DNA of 64,000 bases from Alteromonas sp. BMJM2 (GTDB taxonomy: Bacteria; Pseudomonadota; Gammaproteobacteria; Enterobacterales; Alteromonadaceae), in contig NZ_JAPVOT010000009.1 of the NCBI RefSeq assembly GCF_027257845.1, positions 118,480-182,479 on the forward strand, given 5' to 3'. Of this stretch, positions 1 through 9,300 are shown piece by piece. The position numbers were made by a program, and so were the translations under genes. The number at the start of each line of letters is the position of its first letter. Position 1 is the first letter of the stretch. The notes below the pieces were generated by a model. It saw nothing but the letters and a program-made list of their open reading frames with translations. It was not told the DNA's origin and searched no databases.

Positions 1-498
1 TGGTTGCTAAAGGCAGGTATCTTTGAAGGGTTAGACGTACACTTCCTTGGCCTGTCTGTACTCACGCTCATGCTCGGCTTTCGCTACGCGGTTATTTCAT
101 CTTTTATTGCACTTATTGGCGCTCACATCATTGGATACGGAACCTGGCAGAGTTTTGGGGTAAATGGCCTGCTCGGCACCGTACTTCCCATCGCCGTTAC
201 GTACTTTTTCTTTATGCTGTCGTTTCACCGTATTCCAAGACAGCTTTTTGTTTACATATTTGTGTGCGCTTTTTTCCCAGCGGCAGTGGGTATTGCACTA
301 AAAACCTTTGCATTAGGCGGTTATTTCTTTATTGAAGGCGTCTACTCCTGGGACATTGTTTTCTCAAACTACGTGGTGCTTATTCCACTGCTTATTTTTC
401 CTGAAGCATTGCTTAACGGCATGGCAATTACGTTACTTGTTATTTATCAGCCCACATGGGTTTATACCTTCCACGATAAGTTTTACCTCGATAACTGA
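1..498 (+). CDS. energy-coupling factor (CbiM-like) membrane permease, C-terminal part
   Basis: This is the C-terminal 165 codons of an integral membrane protein. The frame is open to the first base of the window, so the true start lies outside. Almost the whole fragment is hydrophobic, with about five predicted membrane segments, and it ends in a short polar tail (WVYTFHDKFYLDN). Proteins ending this way are annotated in gammaproteobacteria as ECF-type (CbiM family) permeases, the substrate-binding membrane parts of cobalt, nickel or vitamin uptake systems. I recognise the pattern of the C-terminus rather than a catalytic motif, and the diagnostic N-terminus is missing. No ATPase or T component follows, since the next gene is unrelated. 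Another polytopic membrane protein family cannot be excluded. Confidence 0.55.
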   Translation, partial: WLLKAGIFEGLDVHFLGLSVLTLMLGFRYAVISSFIALIGAHIIGYGTWQSFGVNGLLGTVLPIAVTYFFFMLSFHRIPRQLFVYIFVCAFFPAAVGIALKTFALGGYFFIEGVYSWDIVFSNYVVLIPLLIFPEALLNGMAITLLVIYQPTWVYTFHDKFYLDN

Positions 499-576
499 TG
501 ATAGGTAGACATACTCTAGCAGCCGAATTTCTATAACTAATTGTTAATGAGATTTTAATTATTTTTAATCTACACT

Positions 577-1785
577 ATGCCTATCAGCAATTATGTAGTT
601 AATTCTATGCGCATAAAAACCTACTCATCAGATGAAAAAGACACATTGGCGTCCGCAAAAGAAGTGTGCGATGCACTTCAAAGCGATGGACCAACATCAT
701 TGGTTATTGCATTTACTAATGCCGACCATGACCCCAGTACATTAGTAGCAGCGCTCAACGACATTAACGTCCCCTATTTATTGGCGACGTCGTGTCTTGG
801 AAGTTTATTGTGCGATGAGTCCCGCGCCCAAGCAGACGCTGGACTTAGTCTTTTTTCAATTTTTGATAAAACCGGCGCATTTGGTGTTGGAAGCGCCGAT
901 TGCTCAGAAACTGACGCCTTTAGTGCAGGTGCTAGCGCCCTTGAGAATGCGCTTATGAGTGCAGGACGTCCGTTTGAAAGCCCCTCTCTTATATGGTGCG
1001 CGCTTCCACCCGGTGAGGAAGAAGCCATACTCAATGGTTTTACCAGCGTTGTAGGCGAGCAAGTACCTATTTTTGGCGGCTCGGCCGCAGACAATACCGT
1101 AGAGGGCAATTGGTATATCAGCACTTCATCACACAGCGGCGCCAATTGCTTAGCAGTGGCAGTGATGTATCCTTCCTCGCCGCTAGGGCTTAGCTACAGT
1201 TCTGGTTACAAACCAACTGATATAGCGTTCAAAGCATCAAAAGCCCACAACAGGCACATAGTAGAACTCAACGGTGTGCCTGCTGCCAAGGCGTATAACG
1301 AGGCTACTAATGGCTTAATAGCTAACGAATTGACAGGGGGGCAAATTCTGGGCCTAACCTCTACTGCACCACTAGGCAAACCGGTTCAGCTGGAAAATGG
1401 TGCACTCAATTATCTTTTATGTCACCCCGATGAGGTTTGCCAAGATGGCGGCTTAAACGTATTCTCTGAGGTGATAGAAGGCGAAGAGTTGGTGCTCATG
1501 GAGGGCAACATCGCCAGTTTAACAGCACGGGCAGAACGGGTTATCAATAACGCTATAATGCTGCTGCCCGATAACAGTAAGGCCGTTGGTGTGCTCTTGG
1601 TTTATTGTGCTGGATGCCGGTTGACTGTTGGCGATGAGATTCACCCTATGCTGACATCGCTACAACAAAAATTTGAGAGCTTGCCTATTTGCGGTACTTA
1701 CACCTTTGGTGAACAAGGCCGGTTTTTAGACGGTAAAAGCCGACATGGCAATTTGATGATTTCGGCGGTTGTCTTTTCCAAATGA
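577..1785 (+). CDS. FIST-domain sensory protein (NosP-like)
   Basis: This 402-residue soluble protein has the layout of FIST N followed by FIST C. Visible family features are the Gly/Ser-rich N-terminal stretches (LLATSCLGSLL, PIFGGSAADN) and a C-terminal part containing LPICGTYTFGEQG and ending after HGNLMISAVVFSK. FIST proteins are intracellular ligand sensors. The best-studied subgroup, NosP, binds haem and nitric oxide and inhibits a histidine kinase encoded next door. Here a histidine kinase follows in the same direction about 130 bp downstream, which fits that pairing. There is no transmembrane segment or signal peptide. No strong ribosome binding site precedes the start, and an in-frame ATG at 607 is an alternative. 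Haem binding is inferred from context, not seen in the sequence. Confidence 0.8.
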   Translation: MPISNYVVNSMRIKTYSSDEKDTLASAKEVCDALQSDGPTSLVIAFTNADHDPSTLVAALNDINVPYLLATSCLGSLLCDESRAQADAGLSLFSIFDKTGAFGVGSADCSETDAFSAGASALENALMSAGRPFESPSLIWCALPPGEEEAILNGFTSVVGEQVPIFGGSAADNTVEGNWYISTSSHSGANCLAVAVMYPSSPLGLSYSSGYKPTDIAFKASKAHNRHIVELNGVPAAKAYNEATNGLIANELTGGQILGLTSTAPLGKPVQLENGALNYLLCHPDEVCQDGGLNVFSEVIEGEELVLMEGNIASLTARAERVINNAIMLLPDNSKAVGVLLVYCAGCRLTVGDEIHPMLTSLQQKFESLPICGTYTFGEQGRFLDGKSRHGNLMISAVVFSK

Positions 1786-1912
1786 TTCTACAAGAAGATA
1801 ATGGTGCCAAATAGGTTCTAAGTATTAGCGATTTTGGAATAATGATTGTTAACTGGCAGTTCTTTTTTCACAGTGAATTGTATCGAAGGTGTTTTTTGAT
1901 GGCAGCTTTTAA

Positions 1913-3400
1913 ATGAGTAAAGATTACGAAAACGTTCTCGAAGACCTAGCCCTCGTATACCGGCTGAAAGAACAAGCAGAAGCACACAAAAAAGAAAGCG
2001 ATGCGCTGCTGGCTGGCACTCGGGCTTTGCTTACCGCAAGAAACGAAAAAGAGCTGTATACCAAAATGTTTGGTATTTTTCGCAACCTTTATAGCTACGA
2101 TGTTTGCTTTGTACTGGAAAACGACAGTAAAGGTAAAATGCGCTGCACCAATACCACACACCCTGCGTTATTAGATACCATGTGGAATGTGGACGAAACA
2201 CTTTCCAGGGCCATAAAAAGCTCTCCAGTGGCGCTTTTTAATGTAAAGCTACAGCCAACATGGCGCGAACACCTTCACCTTTTTGATACTCCGGTAACCT
2301 CTGCATTACTGTGCCCATTTAGAGTGCACCAGCAGGCGGTTATGGTGTTTTGTCATCAAACCTTGGGGTTCTATACCCAAGAGTATGTGGATATGGCAAA
2401 CCGCTACCGCACCTTTACTCAACAAATGTCTATGAGTGTTCAGGCCAAATTAATGGCACTTGAAACGATTAAATTAAAAGAAGAAAAAGCGCAGGTTGAG
2501 AAGAGCCTGATCTCGTCGGAAAAAATGGCGTCACTAGGTCTGCTTGCCGCCGGTGTAGCCCACGAAATAAACAACCCAATTGCCTTTGTTAATAGCAACA
2601 TGATGTTTATTAAAGAGATACTACCCTCTTTAACAAGCATGCAGGATATTGTACAGGGACTTGCCGCGGCCACCAGTGACGAAGAGCGTGCGGCCTTAGC
2701 CGAACAAGCGAAACAGTGGTCTAACAGCAATAAAATAGGCCCTATTGTTGATGAAATAGCCGATATCTGCGAAGAATCGGCAGAGGGATTAAATCGCGTT
2801 ACTGAGATCATTACGAGCCTGCGTTCATTCTCCCACAGTTCAGATGTATCAGATGACGACACTGTAAATATCAATGAATGTATAACTAACGGACTACGGT
2901 TAGTTAATAGCGAACTCAAGCACAAGGTAACCATCAATACCGACCTCGCGGAAATACCGTTAATTCGCGGGAAAACCGGTAAACTGAATCAGGTTTTGGT
3001 CAATCTTTTTGTAAACGCCGCGCAGGCGATGGACACTGGCGGTACGTTAACCGTCAAAACCAAATGCGACTATCAAGACAACAAGGAAGTGGTGATAGTG
3101 AGTGTGCAAGACACTGGTAGCGGTATTGAGAAAGACAACTTAGAAAAACTGTTTGACCCTTTTTACACAACAAAGCCAACGGGTAAAGGCACAGGTTTAG
3201 GGCTGTATATCTCGTTCTCAATTATTGAGTCTATGGGCGGGACAATAAAGGTAAAAAGTGAAGTCAATGTGGGCACCACCTTCATTCTTCAACTGCCTGT
3301 TACAGGCGAAGACGCTGCGGATAATACTAACCCTACTCGCACTAAATTTGCTGATTCAGCAGAGCAAAAACACAATGCTAACGATCTGCCTAAACAATAA
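1913..3400 (+). CDS. sensor histidine kinase paired with FIST protein (NahK-like)
   Basis: This 495-residue cytoplasmic kinase starts with a charged helical, probably coiled-coil segment (about 1-45), followed by a GAF-like region (about 50-175). The HisKA dimerisation domain has its phospho-acceptor His near residue 217 in GVAHEINNP. The ATPase domain shows the N box (VNLFVNAAQAM, about 363-373), G1 (DTGSG, about 400), F box (LFDPFYTT) and G2 (GKGTGLGL). No membrane helix, PAS domain or receiver domain is evident, so it needs a separate response regulator or phosphotransfer protein, and none is encoded here. Its position after the FIST gene suggests that the FIST protein controls its activity, as in NosP/NahK pairs. 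The ATG overlaps the stop codon of a five-codon ORF that begins at 1899. The C-terminal 35 residues are polar and unstructured. Confidence 0.87.
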   Translation: MSKDYENVLEDLALVYRLKEQAEAHKKESDALLAGTRALLTARNEKELYTKMFGIFRNLYSYDVCFVLENDSKGKMRCTNTTHPALLDTMWNVDETLSRAIKSSPVALFNVKLQPTWREHLHLFDTPVTSALLCPFRVHQQAVMVFCHQTLGFYTQEYVDMANRYRTFTQQMSMSVQAKLMALETIKLKEEKAQVEKSLISSEKMASLGLLAAGVAHEINNPIAFVNSNMMFIKEILPSLTSMQDIVQGLAAATSDEERAALAEQAKQWSNSNKIGPIVDEIADICEESAEGLNRVTEIITSLRSFSHSSDVSDDDTVNINECITNGLRLVNSELKHKVTINTDLAEIPLIRGKTGKLNQVLVNLFVNAAQAMDTGGTLTVKTKCDYQDNKEVVIVSVQDTGSGIEKDNLEKLFDPFYTTKPTGKGTGLGLYISFSIIESMGGTIKVKSEVNVGTTFILQLPVTGEDAADNTNPTRTKFADSAEQKHNANDLPKQ

Positions 3401-3536
3401 GGCGCCCTAAACAAAAAAGCCGCATCGACTTACCAATCAACACGGCCTTTCATTTTAGGCTTTCAAAGCTTTTTGCATCGCAGCTTCAAAAAAACGTTAT
3501 TCAAAGCAACGATACTCAACACTCACGTTACTAACA

Positions 3537-4100
3537 TTATTTTTTGAACAGAATATCCATTACCTCAGACAACTCACCTTTTCCAGCGCGAATTTCTTCT
3601 TCAGACAACCCTGCAATTTCATGAGGAAACACAAGCCATTCGTCACTTTCATTAATATAGTAATCAGGCACTATGTCGGTTTTGTTGTTTTGCGGCTTGT
3701 ACCACGGGCATGCAATTCGAATGTCTGTTGGAGTATTTAAACGCATCAACTTGTTGATTTGATTAATAAGCGCATCAACACTTCTGCCTGAATCAAATAC
3801 ATCATCAACAATTAGAAGCTTGTCGCCCGCATTCGCCTTTTCAACTAAATAATGCAAACCGTGCACGCGAATCTCTTTTGCCTGCTGATTAATCCCGTAA
3901 TAAGACGAAGTGCGAACGGCAATGTGATCAGTCGACGTATCTTTGAATTCAAAGAACTCCTGCACAGCGATACCAATCGGTGCACCACCACGCCAAATAC
4001 CTATAATGAAATCTGGACGAAAGCCGTCGTCATACACCTTTGCAGCTAAACGAAAGGAGTCCTGTAATAGGGATTGCGAGGTGATAAAATTCTTGTTCAT
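3537..4100 (-). CDS. purine-type phosphoribosyltransferase
   Basis: This 187-residue cytoplasmic protein belongs to the type I phosphoribosyltransferase fold. The PRPP loop is clear at residues 97-107 (IVDDVFDSGRS), and the IWRGGAPIG segment near residues 35-43 supplies the pyrophosphate loop. The family transfers ribose phosphate from PRPP to a nucleobase. The length and the C-terminal DEWLVFPHE segment resemble hypoxanthine or xanthine/guanine phosphoribosyltransferases, so purine salvage is the most likely role. The exact base cannot be told from sequence alone. It reads as a single gene, about 200 bp downstream of the LolC/E-type permease on the same strand. Start and length agree with the family. 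Confidence 0.8.
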   Translation of the reverse strand: MNKNFITSQSLLQDSFRLAAKVYDDGFRPDFIIGIWRGGAPIGIAVQEFFEFKDTSTDHIAVRTSSYYGINQQAKEIRVHGLHYLVEKANAGDKLLIVDDVFDSGRSVDALINQINKLMRLNTPTDIRIACPWYKPQNNKTDIVPDYYINESDEWLVFPHEIAGLSEEEIRAGKGELSEVMDILFKK

Positions 4101-4296
4101 AACGTCTCATTCGGCGAAATTTAAAAGACCGCGAGTATAGTGAATTTCAGGGCATTTTGCACGGAAAACTCGGTTAATTCAGCTGTTATCAAATCAGACA
4201 CAAACTAGTAATCGATTTAGTTGCCAAAACGATTTAGCGTTTTTGGGCCACGTAGTTGACTACCTCTTTTATTGGCTTGAAAAGCCAGTGAGTAAA

Positions 4297-5529
4297 TTAC
4301 TCATTTTGTAGCACCTGGGAAGGCTGAGTTTTCATTGCTTTGAAGGCAGGGTAAATACTTGCCAAAACGCATAGCAGAACAGAAAAACCTGTAATGCTGA
4401 CAATTTGTACGACATCCATATCAATAGGCAGCCCGCTACCATCGGCAGCTAGAGCAAGTGGCGAGTTAACCAGTGCTAACAGATTATTAAGCTGACTGGT
4501 AATAATACAGCCCAATATCAGCCCAATTCCTGCGCCCTTAATACCGTTAAATAAACCATTTAAAACAAAAATCCACATCACGGTGTTAGGCGTCATGCCT
4601 TGGGTTTGCAATACTGCAATATCGCCCTGCTTTTCCGATACCACCATTACAAGAGCAGATATAATATTAAACGCCGCCACTGCAATAATAAGTAGCAGCA
4701 TCAGCATCATCATGTTCTTTTCCATTTTTACCGCGTCAAATAAAGGCCCCTGCCGCTCGCGCCACGTCTTTATAGCGGCAGCATTAATACCAAATTCACT
4801 GGTAAGGGTTTCGACAGTGGCTAAATAATTGAATGCATCGTTTAAAAATAGCCGTACTGACTCGCCTTGTCCTTTGGTGTCGCGAAGCAAGCGATTGACG
4901 TCGCTGATGTTCATATACAACACTTTGTCGTCCATTTGCGAGCCCATATCAAAAACACCTGATACTGTTACCAGGCGTTGGCTCGGCATTCTGCCAAATG
5001 GTGTATAAACGCTAGCACCGGCAACCATTACGCGAAGGCGGTTTCCAACGCGCACATCTAACTTTTGCGCTAATGCCCGCCCTATGATGACTCTAAAGCT
5101 GCCCGCTTCTAAGTCGGTAAAACGCCCCTGCTCCATGTTATTGGCTACCATGGTGTGTTGCTTCATTTGTGCGGGAAGAATTCCGTGAACCTGCACACCT
5201 CTTAAATCTCGTTTAGACTGCACAACCGCTTCAGTTTCTCGGTAAGGCATTACTGCGATTACGTCGTGAATAGACGACTCGGCAAGTGTGGACGCTATGT
5301 TGTCGTTGGCCGCTGAGGTGACTTCGATATGGGGAACAATGCCAAGAATGCGCTGCTTTAGCTGCCCTTCTAGGCCATTCATTACCGATACAACAATAAT
5401 AAGCGCCGTAAGCCCTAAGGCTATCCCTGCTACTGAAAAGCGATTAATAAAAGACACAAAGCTAGTTTGATTGCTCTTGCTAGATTTGGCATACCGATAG
5501 GCTATTGATGCTGAAAGAGGATAGGACAT
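4297..5529 (-). CDS. LolC/LolE-family lipoprotein-releasing permease
   Basis: This 410-residue inner-membrane protein has the MacB/FtsX-type layout. There is one N-terminal membrane helix (about 27-49, ending VVSVMNGLEGQ), a large periplasmic domain (about 50-270) and three C-terminal helices (about 270-295, 315-340 and 375-400). The N-terminus, with an AYRYAKSSKSN-type stretch and a SFINRFSVAGIALG helix, is typical of LolC/LolE, which release outer-membrane lipoproteins from the inner membrane together with the ATPase LolD. In E. coli lolCDE lies close to mfd, and mfd is also nearby here. However, no LolD or second permease gene is adjacent: the neighbours are a phosphoribosyltransferase and a divergent PilZ-like gene. 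I cannot decide between LolC and LolE. Confidence 0.85.
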   Translation of the reverse strand: MSYPLSASIAYRYAKSSKSNQTSFVSFINRFSVAGIALGLTALIIVVSVMNGLEGQLKQRILGIVPHIEVTSAANDNIASTLAESSIHDVIAVMPYRETEAVVQSKRDLRGVQVHGILPAQMKQHTMVANNMEQGRFTDLEAGSFRVIIGRALAQKLDVRVGNRLRVMVAGASVYTPFGRMPSQRLVTVSGVFDMGSQMDDKVLYMNISDVNRLLRDTKGQGESVRLFLNDAFNYLATVETLTSEFGINAAAIKTWRERQGPLFDAVKMEKNMMMLMLLLIIAVAAFNIISALVMVVSEKQGDIAVLQTQGMTPNTVMWIFVLNGLFNGIKGAGIGLILGCIITSQLNNLLALVNSPLALAADGSGLPIDMDVVQIVSITGFSVLLCVLASIYPAFKAMKTQPSQVLQNE

Positions 5530-5707
5530 GGCGCCTTGCTTAAAAAAGAAATTAACGTCTCGCCCACCGGTAGCGTGGTCACCCCATTAGTGTGGACCTA
5601 GCTTTAATTAGTCAAAAGGTGAGATGACGAGATACACCCAAAATAGTAAAGTGGCTATACTACGTGTAAGCTACTGGCTGCACAAGAATTAGTGGCAGGG
5701 GAATGTC

Positions 5708-6307
5708 GTGAGTAAACTTAGCCTAGATGAAAAAAAAGCCCAATTCGACGAATACTTTTCAATTGCCTCTGGCATCAACGTAAATGTTAGGCCATTAGAA
5801 GACAACGAAGTTGTTCCGGATGAATACGCTATTGAAGAAGCCATGCCTTACGCATTTCGTATTGCCAGTGAAATGGCCACTATTGAAGCGCAGGCCATAA
5901 GGCCCCTGCGTAATTTGGGCGATCACGCCGAATCGTTAGCCGACTTTCTTAACCATCAATCTAGGAAAATAGATTTGATGATGTCATTTGTGCTGCATCA
6001 GCAAGACGAAGAGGCGCAACGCTATCGCTCTGTGAAATATGGAGGCGGCGGTGTTGTAATCGAGTCAGGCTCTCCTTTAGAGGTCGGGTCTTTTGCTGAA
6101 CTCAAGCTCTTTCTAGATGCCGAAGCGGCAGCCATATTCTGTTACGGTGAAGTTATTACTTGCGAGAGTGTGGAAGATAGCTACCATATAGCCTTTATTT
6201 TCAGTGCCATTCGAGAGCAAGATCAAGAATTATTGGTGCGAGCTAGCCTGCATGTTCAAACTCAGCAGCTTAGAAAACGGGCGAAAGAGAAAAAATCTGG
6301 ATCCTAA
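5708..6307 (+). CDS. PilZ-domain-like protein
   Basis: This 199-residue soluble protein reads like the PilZ-type proteins found upstream of mfd in Alteromonas relatives. It has an acidic N-terminal part (about 1-90), a helical middle and a beta-rich C-terminal part (about 105-185) ending in a basic tail (RKRAKEKKSGS). The usual c-di-GMP signature RxxxR followed by (D/N)xSxxG is not intact. The corresponding region reads QRYRSVKYGGGGVVIES, so nucleotide binding is doubtful. The start is GTG, because the ATG five bases upstream runs into a stop at once, and a purine-rich AGGGGAA stretch precedes it. Assignment is by overall pattern and could be wrong. Confidence 0.55.
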   Translation: MSKLSLDEKKAQFDEYFSIASGINVNVRPLEDNEVVPDEYAIEEAMPYAFRIASEMATIEAQAIRPLRNLGDHAESLADFLNHQSRKIDLMMSFVLHQQDEEAQRYRSVKYGGGGVVIESGSPLEVGSFAELKLFLDAEAAAIFCYGEVITCESVEDSYHIAFIFSAIREQDQELLVRASLHVQTQQLRKRAKEKKSGS

Positions 6308-6377
6308 TTGGCACCATAAGCAGTACTCATTGCCATCTTACATTGGTATAAATTGTATTAAACAGTTATAGGACGTC

Positions 6378-9300
6378 ATGACAGCCACCTTATTATCGCT
6401 GCCCCTTCCGGCGCAGAAGAAAGACGCATCGTCTCAGGATCATAAGCAATGGGGGCAATTACAGGGTAGCAGTACTGCGCTTTGTATAAGCCAAGCACAG
6501 GAGCAGTATAACGGCCCAATAGTGCTGATTACCGCCGATACGCCATCGGCGATGAAATTAGAGAAAGAACTCGCGTTCTTTATGGCCAATAAGCCCTCTG
6601 CGAAAGATGTTCCTATAACCCTATTTCCTGATTGGGAAACCCTGCCCTACGACTCGTTTTCGCCCCATCAAGATATAGTGTCTCAGCGTTTAGAAACATT
6701 ATTTAGATTTACCCAGCAAGTTGACGGTATTTTTATTGTGCCCGTTAACACCCTAATGCAGCGTTTGGCACCCACAAATTATCTTGCCAAATATCTGTTA
6801 ATGCTAAATAAAGGTGAAACCCTAGACAGAGACCAATTTAGACGCAATTTAGAACAAGCCGGCTACCTGCATGTAAGCCAAGTAATGAGCCACAGTGAAT
6901 TTTCAGTGCGCGGTAGTATTATCGACCTGTTCCCAATGGGTAGCGATCAGCCTTTCAGAATAGACCTATTTGATGACGAAATAGACTCTATTCGCTTTTT
7001 CGACACCGAAACCCAGCGTTCCGGCGATGCCGTTGATAACATTCGATTGCTTCCGGCTCGTGAGTTCCCTACAGACAAAGACGCAATTACACTATTTAGG
7101 CAGCAATTTTTAGAAAAGTTTGACGCCAACAACGCCTCAGAAAGTATTTTCTCTCAAGTTAGCAAAGGCACCATGCCTAGCGGCGTAGAATATTATCTTC
7201 CGCTGTTTTTTGAAAAAACTGCCACGTTATTCGACTATCTACACCCTAAAAGCATGTTGCTGCTTCATGGCGATGTGCAAGATGCCAGTGAGTTTTTCTG
7301 GGCTGATGTACAAGAACGTTACGAACAATATCGGTATAACCTAGCTCGCCCACTGCTAGCACCTGATGATTTATTTCTACCTATTAACGAGTTGTTCGGC
7401 GAAATAAAGCAGTGGCCCCGCGCCTCCATGCGCAGTGAAGTGCTAGAAGAAAAAGCGGGCAGTACAAACTTGCTGTGCGAAAAGCTAGACGACATTGCCA
7501 TAAACTCGCAGAAAAAAGTACCGGCTGAGCGCTTAATTGCCACCGTTAATGAGGCAACCAAACAAGGCGCAAAGGTGCTGTTTTGTGCCGAAACTCAAGG
7601 CCGGCGCGAAGGGCTAATGACGGTACTGGCAAAAGCAGGTATTAAACCTAAGCCCGTAGACTCATTTAACCAATTTCTTTTAAATCATGATGCTATTGGT
7701 ATTACCGTTGGCTTGGTAGAACATAGCTTTCGTTGGAAAAGCAAAGAAGGCGAGCTGCTTTTCATTACTGAAACCGAGCTTTTAGGCCATAAAGTAAGTC
7801 AGCGCCGTCTTCGCGACAAGCGCACCGCCACCGACGAAAGCGCTATTATTCGCAACTTAGCCGAGCTGTCTGTTGGCCAGCCGGTGGTGCACCTCGACCA
7901 CGGTGTTGGTCGTTATCTTGGTATGCAAACTCTTGATGCAGGCGGCGTTGCTACCGAATATTTATGTATTGAGTACGCCAAACAGTCGAAGCTGTACGTG
8001 CCTGTTGCCTCACTGCATTTAATTTCTCGTTACACCGGCGGTGATGCAGATAGCGCCCCTATTAACTCTCTAGGCTCAGATGCGTGGTCGAGAGCCAAGC
8101 AAAAAGCCGCTGAAAAAGTGCGCGATGTGGCCGCTGAACTGCTCGATGTGTATGCTCGCCGCGCCGCTAAACCAGGCTTTGCTTACAAAATAAACTGGGA
8201 CGACTATCAAAAATTCTCCGATAGTTTTCCATTTGAAGAAACACCAGACCAAGCTCAAGCCATCGCCGCGGTAATGCACGACATGGGCAATCCATTAGCC
8301 ATGGACCGTTTAGTATGCGGCGACGTGGGCTTTGGTAAAACAGAAGTGGCCATGCGTGCGGCCTTCTTGGCGGCGAACCACGGTAAACAAGTGGCGATTT
8401 TGGTACCTACAACACTGCTTGCTCAGCAGCACTATGAAAACTTTAAAGATCGCTTTGCCGACTGGGCCTTTGAAATAGAAGTTATGAGCCGCTTTGTAAG
8501 CGGTAAAGCGCAAAAAGACGTCACCCAGCGCATTGGTGAAGGCAAAGTTGATATTGTGGTGGGAACGCACAAGCTGCTATCAAGCGACATTAAGTACAAA
8601 GATTTGGGCCTAGTTATTATTGATGAAGAGCACCGTTTCGGCGTTCGTCAAAAAGAAAAGCTAAAATCGCTGCGCGCCGATGTAGATATACTCACTCTGA
8701 CTGCCACGCCTATTCCGCGAACGCTAAATATGGCGCTTTCTGGCATGCGCGACTTGTCAATTATTGCGACACCGCCTGCAAGACGACTTTCCATAAAAAC
8801 CTTTGTGCAGCAGCGTAATACAGCCACTATTCGCGAAGCCATTATGCGGGAAATTTTGCGTGGTGGTCAGGTTTACTTCCTTCACAATGAAGTGAATAGC
8901 ATTGCCCGAACCGCCGAAGAAATTGCCGAAATAGTGCCAGAAGCTCGAATTGCTGTAGGCCACGGACAAATGCGTGAGCGCGATTTGGAAGGCGTAATGA
9001 GCGACTTCTATCATCAACGTTATAACGTACTGGTGTGTACTACCATTATCGAAACCGGTATTGATGTGCCAAGTGCTAATACTATTATTATGGATAGAGC
9101 CGATCATTTGGGCTTAGCGCAGCTGCATCAATTACGAGGCCGTGTGGGTCGTTCTCACCACCAGGCTTACGCATACTTGTTAACACCTCACCCTAAGCGT
9201 ATGACCAAAGACGCCGGCAAACGCCTAGACGCCATTGCGCAGTTAGAAGACTTAGGCGCTGGTTTTGCTTTGGCGACTCACGATTTAGAAATTCGTGGTG

